DNA of 5,209 bases from NCBI GenBank assembly GCA_024405075.1, contig JAKSPG010000107.1, positions 1 through 5,209 on the forward strand. The letters are read 5' to 3'. Shown here one piece after another: positions 1 to 5,067 of this stretch. This DNA comes from Elusimicrobiaceae bacterium. Lineage in GTDB: Bacteria > Elusimicrobiota > Elusimicrobia > Elusimicrobiales > Elusimicrobiaceae. Position 1 is the stretch's first letter. The number at the start of each line of letters is the position of its first letter. Both the position numbers and the translations under genes were made by a program. The notes under the pieces are model-generated. The model saw nothing but the letters and a program-made list of their open reading frames with translations. It did not search any database and was not told the DNA's origin.

Positions 1-20
1 CCAGACATCGCATTTTTCAT
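1..20 (-). CDS. Start of a truncated minus-strand gene, product unknown
   Basis: An ATG at 20-18 opens a minus-strand reading frame that leaves the window after six complete codons (MKNAMS...). A GAGGG ribosome binding site at 30-26 lies 5 nt upstream, which is good spacing and supports this start over the in-frame ATG at 8-6. The short MKN... beginning would suit a signal peptide or a cytoplasmic protein equally well, so no function can be offered. It lies downstream of, and in the same direction as, the 202-aa gene, but a strong terminator at 276-305 separates them. It should therefore have its own promoter within 30-110. Confidence 0.6.
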
Positions 21-25
21 AACAA

Positions 26-30
26 CCCTC
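26..30 (-). promoter_or_regulatory. Ribosome binding site of the left-edge gene
   Basis: GAGGG on the minus strand, 5 nt before the ATG at 20-18. It is the main evidence that a real gene starts at the left edge. Confidence 0.6.
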
Positions 31-32
31 TA

Positions 33-72
33 TTTTTGGTAAATTTTTCCTACACTCAAAATTTACCAAAAA
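33..72. repeat. Perfect 15-bp A/T-rich inverted repeat upstream of the left-edge gene
   Basis: The arms at 33-47 (TTTTTGGTAAATTTT) and 58-72 are exact reverse complements around a 10-nt loop. The right arm runs on into an uninterrupted 11-A tract (68-78). It lies directly upstream of the ribosome binding site of the left-edge gene, so it could be an operator palindrome or a leader hairpin. The A/T content makes the pairing thermodynamically modest, and neither role is proven. Confidence 0.5.
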
Positions 73-87
73 AAAAAACAATCTCAA
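60..87 (-). promoter_or_regulatory. Weak candidate promoter for the left-edge gene
   Basis: On the minus strand TTGAGA (87-82) is followed 16 nt later by TAAATT (65-60). These match the sigma70 -35 and -10 consensus at five and four of six positions. The spacer consists mostly of an 11-T run on this strand. The placement fits the left-edge gene, giving a leader of about 30 nt that contains its ribosome binding site. The sequence is A/T-rich enough for such matches to arise by chance. Confidence 0.3.
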
Positions 88-91
88 GTTT

Positions 92-154
92 TATTTTTTC
101 TCCCGCTTGTCATCCCGCAGTGTTTCTGTGCGGGATATAGCGGGAGAAAAAATA
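92..154. repeat. Long nested palindrome, REP-like intergenic element
   Basis: The outer arms at 92-107 (TATTTTTTCTCCCGCT) and 139-154 are perfect 16-bp reverse complements. Inside, ATCCCGCA (112-119) pairs perfectly with TGCGGGAT (129-136) around a 9-nt loop. The two stems share a CCCGC/GCGGG core, giving a cruciform-like 63-bp element. The T-run is on the 5' side and the A-run on the 3' side on both strands, the reverse of an intrinsic terminator, so it is not a simple terminator. The TCATCCCGC...GCGGGAT pattern resembles dispersed palindromic repeats of many bacterial genomes. Membership of such a family is an inference, since only one copy is visible here. Confidence 0.65.
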
Positions 155-275
155 GATACCGGAAAGGCCCCTTGCCGGGGGCAGGCAAATAAAGAACGAA
201 CTTTCACTCACTTGTAGCCACACTTTTTTTGTGATGTTCCCTTTAATAACTATTTGTCCGCTGGGCCACCCCCCC
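155..275. other. Gene-free intergenic stretch
   Basis: Between the palindrome and the terminator I see no convincing gene on either strand. The only structure is a weak 5-bp G/C hairpin (167-171 with 178-182). The open frame on the minus strand across 110-295 has no ribosome binding site and runs through the terminator and the palindrome, so it is not called. Confidence 0.5.
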
Positions 276-305
276 AAAAAAAATATCCCCCGCAAACGCG
301 GGGGA
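276..305 (-). terminator. Intrinsic terminator of the two-gene exported-protein operon
   Basis: Positions 286-293 and 298-305 form an 8-bp, nearly all G/C stem (core CCCCCGC/GCGGGGG) closed by a 4-nt loop. Read on the minus strand the stem is followed by ATATTTTTTTT (285-276 plus the end of the stem). It begins 26 nt after the stop codon of the 202-aa gene, the expected place for the end of that operon. This is a textbook rho-independent terminator for minus-strand transcription. Confidence 0.85.
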
Positions 306-330
306 GAACAAATAACGTCTCATTTTCTAT

Positions 331-939
331 TTATTTCTTGCCGAGCTTATCCTTTACTTTATCTTCCACATTGGCTTCTTTTTTCAATACCGATTCCAGC
401 GAAATTTCTTCCGCTTTAGGAGGCTTAAACGAAGCCGCGGCTGCATCTTTTTCCGCCTCGTTTACTTTATTACCTAAACCGTTATCGCCCTTGCCTAGTT
501 GTGCCGCTTTAAAATCTTTTGCTTGCAGCGGTTTATAAGAATCTTTCATGGAACCGGCGGGTGCCGCCTCTTTGGCTGCCGTTTTTCCACCGGGAGGGTT
601 AGCCGCCGGCAATTGGGCAGAAGAATGAAATCCCGTTAGTTCCCCAACCGCCGCTCGCGGCGCAGGTGTCCGCGGATGAGCCACCACCACCGTTGTAGTC
701 GGGCGGATAACTTCTACTGTCGTCGTTGGGTGTGATGCCGTCGCTGTAGTGACCGGGCGCGATACGGCTACTGTTGTGGTCGGATGCGTAGATCCCGCCG
801 TAGTAACCGGGCGTGTTACAACCGTTGTGGTGGACGGACGCACCACCTGTACTTGCGTAACAGGTGCCGCCAACGCAACTGCCGCCAGACCGCACAAACT
901 TGCCAATATGCCCCCTATTTCACGTAGCCAATTGTTCAT
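331..939 (-). CDS. Exported low-complexity protein with 9-residue Thr/Pro repeats (202 aa)
   Basis: Not recognised as a named family. Residues 1-24 look like a Sec signal peptide: a short charged start with Arg6, a hydrophobic stretch, then an ALA|AP cleavage site near 24/25. Residues 34-87 hold six tandem 9-residue units of pattern [RH]P-x-TT-x4 (for example RPVTTAGST and HPTTTVEVI), with a degenerate seventh. Units alternate RP and HP, so there is an 18-residue super-period at 43-78. The remainder (about 95-202) is Ala/Lys/Pro-rich and probably disordered, ending in a highly charged Lys/Glu/Asp tail. There is no lipobox. The start is supported by GAGGG 8 nt upstream, which lies just past the stop codon of the 209-aa gene 15 nt away, so the two are co-transcribed and probably translationally coupled. 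A periplasmic or cell-envelope role is inferred only from the signal peptide. Confidence 0.8.
   Translation of the reverse strand: MNNWLREIGGILASLCGLAAVALAAPVTQVQVVRPSTTTVVTRPVTTAGSTHPTTTVAVSRPVTTATASHPTTTVEVIRPTTTVVVAHPRTPAPRAAVGELTGFHSSAQLPAANPPGGKTAAKEAAPAGSMKDSYKPLQAKDFKAAQLGKGDNGLGNKVNEAEKDAAAASFKPPKAEEISLESVLKKEANVEDKVKDKLGKK
679..840 (-). repeat. Six 27-bp coding repeats in the 202-aa exported protein
   Basis: These encode residues 34-87 as six units of nine codons with the pattern RP/HP-x-Thr-Thr. The protein repeats are better conserved than the DNA, since codons vary between copies. This indicates old, selected repeats and not a fresh slippage expansion. The alternation of RP- and HP-type units suggests duplication of an 18-residue pair. 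Confidence 0.8.
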
Positions 940-954
940 ACTGTTTTCCCTCAG

Positions 955-1584
955 CTATTTACTACCTGCAGGCGGTTGCCCCGCCGCTTTAAGCAAAGAA
1001 GAAAGATCCGGCATGCCCGCAGGCATAGCTCCCGCACCACCGGCTGCACCGCCAGCGGCCCCTCCGGCGGCACCGCCACCCAAGGAAGACATCATGCCTT
1101 GTAAACCTTGCAACTGTTGCATCATGGCAGCCGGGTCCATATTAGCAGTAGCATCCGTCGGCACGGTGGGCTGTTCTGGCTTGGGTTTCTGGGGTGCGGC
1201 CTTAGGAACGGCGGCCGAGCCGGAGGCAGATGACGCAGCCGCTTTAGGCGCAGTAGATGCCTTGCCATTACTCGCTTTTGCCGCCGGGACTTCCGGTTTA
1301 GCAAACTCTTGCGTGGCGAGCTGTTGGGCCTTGTCTATTTCCACCGGCTGGGTTTGCACGGGGTTGGTTTTAACCCCTTGCCGCCACCCATTACCCGGGC
1401 GCGAGCCGTAACTGGAAAAACTGCGCGTTTGCACGCCTTGTTGGCCGGGTGCCGCGGACGCGGATTTTTCATCCGATGCCGCCGCCTGACCCGAAGAAAA
1501 ATTCGGGTGCGAGACGCTTCCCACCTGGTACGCCAAGGCAGGAACGCCGACCGCCATAATTAAAAACAAAATCGTTTTTTTCAT
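955..1584 (-). CDS. Exported Ala/Gly/Pro-rich protein (209 aa), function unknown
   Basis: First gene of the minus-strand operon. Residues 1-18 form a classic Sec signal peptide (Lys2-Lys3, hydrophobic core, ALA|YQ cleavage at 18/19). The mature part is low complexity: Ser/Gly/Gln-rich to about 80, a short polar helix-like part at 82-96, then Ala/Pro/Lys-rich linker to about 142. Residues 150-168 are Met/Gln-rich and could form an amphipathic helix. Four tandem Gly-Gly-Ala-Ala-type units follow at 170-185, then a Pro/Leu-rich end. There are no Cys residues and no catalytic motifs. A GGAGG site (1593-1589) sits 4 nt before the ATG, and a strong promoter lies immediately upstream. It is followed 15 nt later by the 202-aa gene. 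The pair probably acts in the periplasm or at the surface, but nothing in the sequence says how. Confidence 0.8.
   Translation of the reverse strand: MKKTILFLIMAVGVPALAYQVGSVSHPNFSSGQAAASDEKSASAAPGQQGVQTRSFSSYGSRPGNGWRQGVKTNPVQTQPVEIDKAQQLATQEFAKPEVPAAKASNGKASTAPKAAASSASGSAAVPKAAPQKPKPEQPTVPTDATANMDPAAMMQQLQGLQGMMSSLGGGAAGGAAGGAAGGAGAMPAGMPDLSSLLKAAGQPPAGSK
1030..1077 (-). repeat. Four 12-bp repeats encoding GGAA units
   Basis: These encode residues 170-185 of the 209-aa protein as three GGAA units and a final GGAG. The DNA (GGN-GGN-GCN-GCN) is nearly identical between copies, so length variation by slippage between strains is plausible. Confidence 0.7.
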
Positions 1585-1588
1585 AATT

Positions 1589-1630
1589 CCTCCGTATTTT
1601 ATAGTATAGGTTTAACTCCTAAATTGTCAA
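1589..1630 (-). promoter_or_regulatory. Sigma70-type promoter and ribosome binding site of the exported-protein operon
   Basis: On the minus strand a perfect TTGACA (1630-1625) is followed 16 nt later by TATACT (1608-1603), then by GGAGG (1593-1589) and the ATG at 1584. The predicted leader is only about 12-14 nt. The -35 box lies 7 nt after the stop codon of the upstream hydrolase gene, so the whole promoter is packed into the 53-bp gap. No terminator precedes it, so the operon may also be reached from the hydrolase promoter. Confidence 0.8.
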
Positions 1631-1637
1631 GCTGTTT

Positions 1638-2966
1638 TTAACGCACGGTAAACGTCAAATCCGCCGGGATATCCAAAATCTCCGGGTGGTGCGAACGCAT
1701 ACTAAACGTGCGGTCTTTGTACGAACGGAGTTTAGCTACGTCCTCATCACTTAAACTGACTTGTATAAGTCCGTCCTCAAGCCACCCTCCTCTAAACCGA
1801 ACTTCTTCCAATACGGGTTGGTCTTGGTGTAAAATATCCACGTTCCACGTGCTCTTGTACCCAATCCAATAAGGAACGTCTTTTTTATCTACTTGTAATA
1901 CTAAATCCGTTTCTCCCAAATATTCACGCTCACTTTTCACAGGCGCTTCTTTCCCCCAATATAAGCCCGTTACCCGAAACGGCAGTAAAGACGGCCTGTC
2001 CGACGTATCCGTCGGCGTAATGGGATGCAACGGCCCGCCGTTTAAGTGTTTTTTTAGAAACTCAATTTGGTCACTCCACACCGCTTCATGGCCCAGATTG
2101 GGATATGTGTGCAGTTGCACATTCGGCGCACAAGAAGATAAAATTTCCTGCGCTTTGCGCCATTTGCTTTGCAAATTTCCCTCGCCATACAGTTTATTAA
2201 AAACCGCGCGTTCCTCTTCGCCGTAAACATGGTTGTACGGCAACGGGTCGTTATAATCATCTCCCCCGCTGACTACAAACAGGGGAATTTTCCGCCAAGC
2301 ACGCTTATTAAAAGGCCGGCCGGCATATACCGGCACATCCTGTACACCGACAGGATAAATAAGTGCTACACCGTTATAAACAGTTAGCGGTAACATAGGG
2401 TTTTGATGTCCGCCAACGACCCCGGCCAGCACATGCTCGGGTTGCAGCATCGCAAAATGCCACGCAAATACACCCGGAGTGGAAAAACCCGCCACTAAAA
2501 ATTTCTTTTTTGTACGAATACCACGTTTTTGAAGCACTTGACGCGCATCGTTAAGCATGGCCAGGACTTGTCTATCCAAATGTGCAAAAGGCCCGTCCTG
2601 CAATTTAAATACCGCCCGGTTTAACTGACGGGTATGAAAAGGTTCTTTATCTTGCAACAAAAGCGGTACCAACATCGGCACGCCCACGCCGTCGGCAATA
2701 CCGTACTGGCTGTAATTTCGGCGTAAATCCCGGCGGACTTGATTTTCCAATTCTTCTACCGATTCTTCTACATCTTCATTATTCATAGTAAGTAAAATCG
2801 GTAATTTTTTGGATGTGTCCATATGCTCAGGCAAATATAAAGCGTATCCCCACTCAAAACCTTTTTCGGGCCTGGCGGGGAATGTCAAAATTTCGCCGGT
2901 AGATTCCGCATGGGCAGCGCACACGAACCCCGCTAAACACATTAAACTTACGAGTATATTTTTCAT
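1638..2966 (-). CDS. Secreted alpha/beta-hydrolase-like protein (442 aa)
   Basis: Residues 1-20 are a Sec signal peptide with AHA|ES cleavage. The next about 290 residues read as an alpha/beta-hydrolase fold. The strand LPILLTMN (55-62) occupies the oxyanion-hole position. The nucleophile elbow is LVAGFSTPG (157-165) with Ser162. A strand ending in GGDDYND (234-240) supplies an acid at Asp236 or Asp237, and LGHEAVW (291-297) supplies His293. Order and spacing fit a Ser-Asp-His triad, so an esterase or peptidase acting outside the cytoplasm is likely; the substrate is unknown. The elbow is G-F-S-T-P-G, where the usual G-x-S-x-G would have Gly at the Pro position. Residues about 325-442 form an extra C-terminal part, probably beta-rich, that I do not recognise. 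No Shine-Dalgarno is seen; the ATG lies 7 nt after a -10 box, suggesting a leaderless mRNA. It is transcribed divergently from the flavoprotein gene. Confidence 0.8.
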   Translation of the reverse strand: MKNILVSLMCLAGFVCAAHAESTGEILTFPARPEKGFEWGYALYLPEHMDTSKKLPILLTMNNEDVEESVEELENQVRRDLRRNYSQYGIADGVGVPMLVPLLLQDKEPFHTRQLNRAVFKLQDGPFAHLDRQVLAMLNDARQVLQKRGIRTKKKFLVAGFSTPGVFAWHFAMLQPEHVLAGVVGGHQNPMLPLTVYNGVALIYPVGVQDVPVYAGRPFNKRAWRKIPLFVVSGGDDYNDPLPYNHVYGEEERAVFNKLYGEGNLQSKWRKAQEILSSCAPNVQLHTYPNLGHEAVWSDQIEFLKKHLNGGPLHPITPTDTSDRPSLLPFRVTGLYWGKEAPVKSEREYLGETDLVLQVDKKDVPYWIGYKSTWNVDILHQDQPVLEEVRFRGGWLEDGLIQVSLSDEDVAKLRSYKDRTFSMRSHHPEILDIPADLTFTVR

Positions 2967-2972
2967 ATCTGT

Positions 2973-2978
2973 AGTATA
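2973..2978 (-). promoter_or_regulatory. Candidate -10 box for the hydrolase gene (leaderless)
   Basis: TATACT on the minus strand, six bases before the ATG at 2966, so transcription would begin at or next to the start codon. No good -35 is found at 16-18 nt spacing, and there is no ribosome binding site. An alternative frame of the same TATATA-rich run could serve instead. Confidence 0.45.
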
Positions 2979-2986
2979 TAATTTTT

Positions 2987-2995
2987 TGCTACACT
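2987..2995 (+). promoter_or_regulatory. Candidate extended -10 box for the flavoprotein gene (leaderless)
   Basis: TGCTACACT is an extended -10 element (TG-N-TACACT). Its hexamer ends 7 nt before the ATG at 3003, which places the start of transcription at or beside the start codon. No Shine-Dalgarno is present upstream. A clear -35 is absent, which is tolerated for extended -10 promoters. Confidence 0.45.
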
Positions 2996-3002
2996 ATACC
3001 TA

Positions 3003-4211
3003 ATGACCACTACCCCGTATGATGTGCTAATTATTGGCGCCGGAGCCAGCGGACTGCTTTGCGCACGCGAGTGTGCGCGCGGCGGGCTTCGCACGTTGGT
3101 ACTGGAAAAAGAACAAATGCCGGGGCGTAAAATTCTCGTCAGCGGCAACGGACGTTGCAACCTTACCAACACCCGCGTAGCTCCCTCTTTCTACCACGGC
3201 GACGCGCGATTGCTTTCGTCCGTACTGGAACAATTTCCTTATACCGCCTGTCGCGCTTACTTTGAAGAATTAGGCATCCTGTTACACGAAGAAGAACACG
3301 GCCGCATTTTCCCGCAGACAGGCAAAGCCACCGCCGTGTTGGAACCGTTAAAATTGGCCACCTTGGAAAGTGGCGCGGAGCTAAAAATCGCGCAACAGGT
3401 GCAGCCCCTCAAACGTGCCGATTTCTTTACCGCCACCACACAAACCGGAGAAACTTTCCGCGCACGCCACGTGGTACTGGCCTGTGGCTCGTGCGCCTAT
3501 CCGCAAGCCGGCGGCACAACGAGTGGTTACGAGCTGGCGCGCAGTTTAGGCCACCACATTACAAAGCCGCTAGCGGCCTTGAGCGGGCTTTGCTTAAAAG
3601 AAAACCTCTCGCGTTTGGCCGGCGTGCGCGCACAAGTACGCCTAACAGCGCCCAACGTACAAACAGAAGGTGAGATTATTTTTACCGCCTACGGCATCAA
3701 CGGCCCGGCCGCTCTAAACGCAAGCGCGGTCCTTTCGCGCCTGTTGCAAATGGCCCCCGTTAATATAACGCTTGATTTTCTACCGCACGTAGCAAATGCC
3801 GAAGCGTTTTTGACCAAACGTCTGCAACAATTCCCCGACCGCAAGCCCAAAGATTTCTTTGCCGGCGTATTGCATGAATCTATTACTAATTTGCTGATTG
3901 ATTTTAAGGGACTGCGCAAAAACAAACCCATGCGCGAGCAATTTCCTTCTGCCGTCAAACAGGCCTTTCACACCGTACTAGGTTGGCCCGTTACGGTTAC
4001 TGCCTTGCGCCCGTGGAATGAAGCCATGGTAGCCACAGGGGGTGTAAATTTGCAAGAAATAAACTATAATACATGTGAGTCCCTGCTGTGCCCCGGCTTA
4101 TACGTAACGGGCGAACTCTTGGACGTAGACGGACAAAGCGGCGGATTTAATTTACATTTTGCTTGGGCCAGCGGTTTTACGACGGCCAAACAGTTAATGC
4201 GGGAGAGGTAA
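3003..4211 (+). CDS. HI0933/YhiN/BaiN-family FAD-dependent oxidoreductase (402 aa)
   Basis: A flavoprotein of the HI0933-like family (automated labels YhiN, BaiN or aminoacetone oxidase family). The family binds FAD, and some members also bind NAD(P)H; the physiological substrate of most members is unknown. Its length is typical and it looks intact. The N-terminal Rossmann dinucleotide-binding motif is GAGASG (12-17), with Glu35 ending the second strand to hold the FAD ribose. It is followed by the family signature PGRKILVSGNGRCNLTN (40-56). The C-terminal FAD-binding signature comprises ATGGV (344-348), GLYVTGE (365-371) and DVDGQSGGFN (374-383). No signal peptide, so cytoplasmic. The start agrees with the family N-terminus, yet no ribosome binding site precedes it. 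The bai name should not be read as evidence of bile-acid metabolism, since no other bai-type gene is visible. The 223-aa repeat protein follows 8 nt after the stop, so they form an operon. Confidence 0.9.
   Translation: MTTTPYDVLIIGAGASGLLCARECARGGLRTLVLEKEQMPGRKILVSGNGRCNLTNTRVAPSFYHGDARLLSSVLEQFPYTACRAYFEELGILLHEEEHGRIFPQTGKATAVLEPLKLATLESGAELKIAQQVQPLKRADFFTATTQTGETFRARHVVLACGSCAYPQAGGTTSGYELARSLGHHITKPLAALSGLCLKENLSRLAGVRAQVRLTAPNVQTEGEIIFTAYGINGPAALNASAVLSRLLQMAPVNITLDFLPHVANAEAFLTKRLQQFPDRKPKDFFAGVLHESITNLLIDFKGLRKNKPMREQFPSAVKQAFHTVLGWPVTVTALRPWNEAMVATGGVNLQEINYNTCESLLCPGLYVTGELLDVDGQSGGFNLHFAWASGFTTAKQLMRER
4201..4208 (+). promoter_or_regulatory. Ribosome binding site of the MORN-variant gene
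   Basis: GGGAGAGG lies inside the last codons of the flavoprotein gene and ends 11 nt before the ATG at 4220. It favours that start over the in-frame ATG at 4163, which would overlap the flavoprotein gene by 49 bp and lacks such a site. Confidence 0.6.
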
Positions 4212-4219
4212 AAACGGCC

Positions 4220-4891
4220 ATGACAGAAATTAGTCGCAAAACAACCAATTTAGGCGAGGACAAGAACGGCGGGTTTGTACGCACGTATTACGTAGACGGA
4301 AAAGAAGTTTACCGGGAAACGTTGGACAAGAATTTGGATATCAAATCGCACAAAGGCAAATTGCCGGACGGAACAGTAAAAGAATTTTTTGAAAACGGTA
4401 AACCGTACTTTGAATGCGAAGTTACAAACGGGCAGCGCAACGGAAACTGTAAAATTTATTTCGAAAACGGACAAGTTAATATTGAAAAATACTACGAAAA
4501 CGGTTTCTTGCAAGGCAAGGCCCGTGTGTTTCACCCCACGGGGCGGCTGTACAAGGAATTTTCGTACGTGGACGACGTGCAAGACGGCCGGCAGGTCAAA
4601 TATTACCCGGACGGGAAAGTGTTGGAAATGTCCGAATTCCACAAAGGATTCTTAAACGGCGTATGCAAAGTCTACACACCCGACGGAGATTTGCGCTCCG
4701 AGTGCACGTATAAAAACGACAAATTAGTGGGCGACAAGATTATTTACCACCCTAACGGTACAATCGCCTTGATCTCCCCGCACAAAGACGGTAAACCCAA
4801 CGGCGTAACCAAAAAATTCAGCGAAGCCGGGGAACTGATTGAAGAATGGTTTTTTGAGGAAGGTGTTTTGACGCTCAAAAAAACGCGCTAA
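4220..4891 (+). CDS. MORN-variant repeat protein, YwqK family (223 aa)
   Basis: No signal peptide or membrane segment, so cytoplasmic. After an N-terminal region of about 51 residues the protein consists of seven consecutive 24-residue repeats: 52-75, 76-99, 100-123, 124-147, 148-171, 172-195 and a shorter final one to about 218. Most follow Y-x-PDG/ENG-x(7-8)-Y-x-[ND]G, with a Gly ending each repeat, as in KVYTPDGDLRSECTYKND (150-167). This is the MORN_2/YwqK-type repeat, which is predicted to form a continuous beta-hairpin sheet that binds another molecule. Databases often name such proteins 'toxin-antitoxin system YwqK family antitoxin', but no partner toxin is present here: the upstream gene is a flavoprotein and nothing coding follows within the window. 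Start 4220 is chosen for its ribosome binding site and 8-nt spacing. Function unknown; a binding or scaffold role is inferred from the fold. Confidence 0.85.
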   Translation: MTEISRKTTNLGEDKNGGFVRTYYVDGKEVYRETLDKNLDIKSHKGKLPDGTVKEFFENGKPYFECEVTNGQRNGNCKIYFENGQVNIEKYYENGFLQGKARVFHPTGRLYKEFSYVDDVQDGRQVKYYPDGKVLEMSEFHKGFLNGVCKVYTPDGDLRSECTYKNDKLVGDKIIYHPNGTIALISPHKDGKPNGVTKKFSEAGELIEEWFFEEGVLTLKKTR

Positions 4892-4892
4892 A

Positions 4893-4918
4893 AAAACCGT
4901 CCAAAACGGTTTTGGACG
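4893..4918 (+). terminator. Possible weak terminator with two competing hairpins
   Basis: Directly after the stop codon, AAAACCGT (4893-4900) pairs with ACGGTTTT (4906-4913), giving an 8-bp stem whose 3' side is the short T-run, as in a weak intrinsic terminator. An overlapping 9-bp perfect stem, CGTCCAAAA (4898-4906) with TTTTGGACG (4910-4918), has only a 3-nt loop. The two cannot form together. No long U-tract follows, so termination may be incomplete. Confidence 0.4.
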
Positions 4919-5067
4919 CGCCTGTAGTAGAAGTAAAAAAATTTTTTGTTGTAAAAAAAGGACGTGAAAAAAAACTTCCCCGCGCAAGGAGAAAAAATAA
5001 AAAATTTAATCTGTTTTTGGGACCGTTTCAACAAAACGGAGAGCTGAAGAGAAAAAAAAAAACTCAA
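4919..5067 (+). other. A/T-rich gene-free spacer before the structured RNA
   Basis: Contains A7T6 (4935-4947), several further A-runs including 11 A at 5052-5062, and a 6-bp hairpin CCGTTT/AAACGG (5023-5028 with 5034-5039). CTGTTTTTGG (5011-5020) is the exact complement of 5082-5091 in the following RNA. I find no convincing promoter. TTTAAT at 5005-5010 could be a -10 box but lacks a -35. The Lys-rich frame open across 4912-5121 has only a TTG start and no ribosome binding site, and is not called. Confidence 0.5.

Noticed and set aside
110..295. 61-codon minus-strand frame
   Set aside because: It begins inside the intrinsic terminator and ends in the nested palindrome, with no ribosome binding site.
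749..1411. 220-codon plus-strand frame antisense to both exported-protein genes
   Set aside because: It spans the junction of two minus-strand genes that have signal peptides, ribosome binding sites, a promoter and a terminator. It is a shadow of GC-rich codons.
3003..4211. Bile-acid reductase (BaiN) role for the flavoprotein
   Set aside because: BaiN is a label spread widely over this family. No other bile-acid gene is present and the motifs seen define only FAD binding.
4163..4219. Upstream ATG extending the MORN-variant gene by 19 codons
   Set aside because: It would overlap the flavoprotein gene by 49 bp, has no suitable ribosome binding site, and encodes no repeat-like sequence. The ATG at 4220 has GGGAGAGG upstream.
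4986..4991. AAGGAG, resembling a strong ribosome binding site
   Set aside because: No ATG, GTG or TTG follows at a usable distance.
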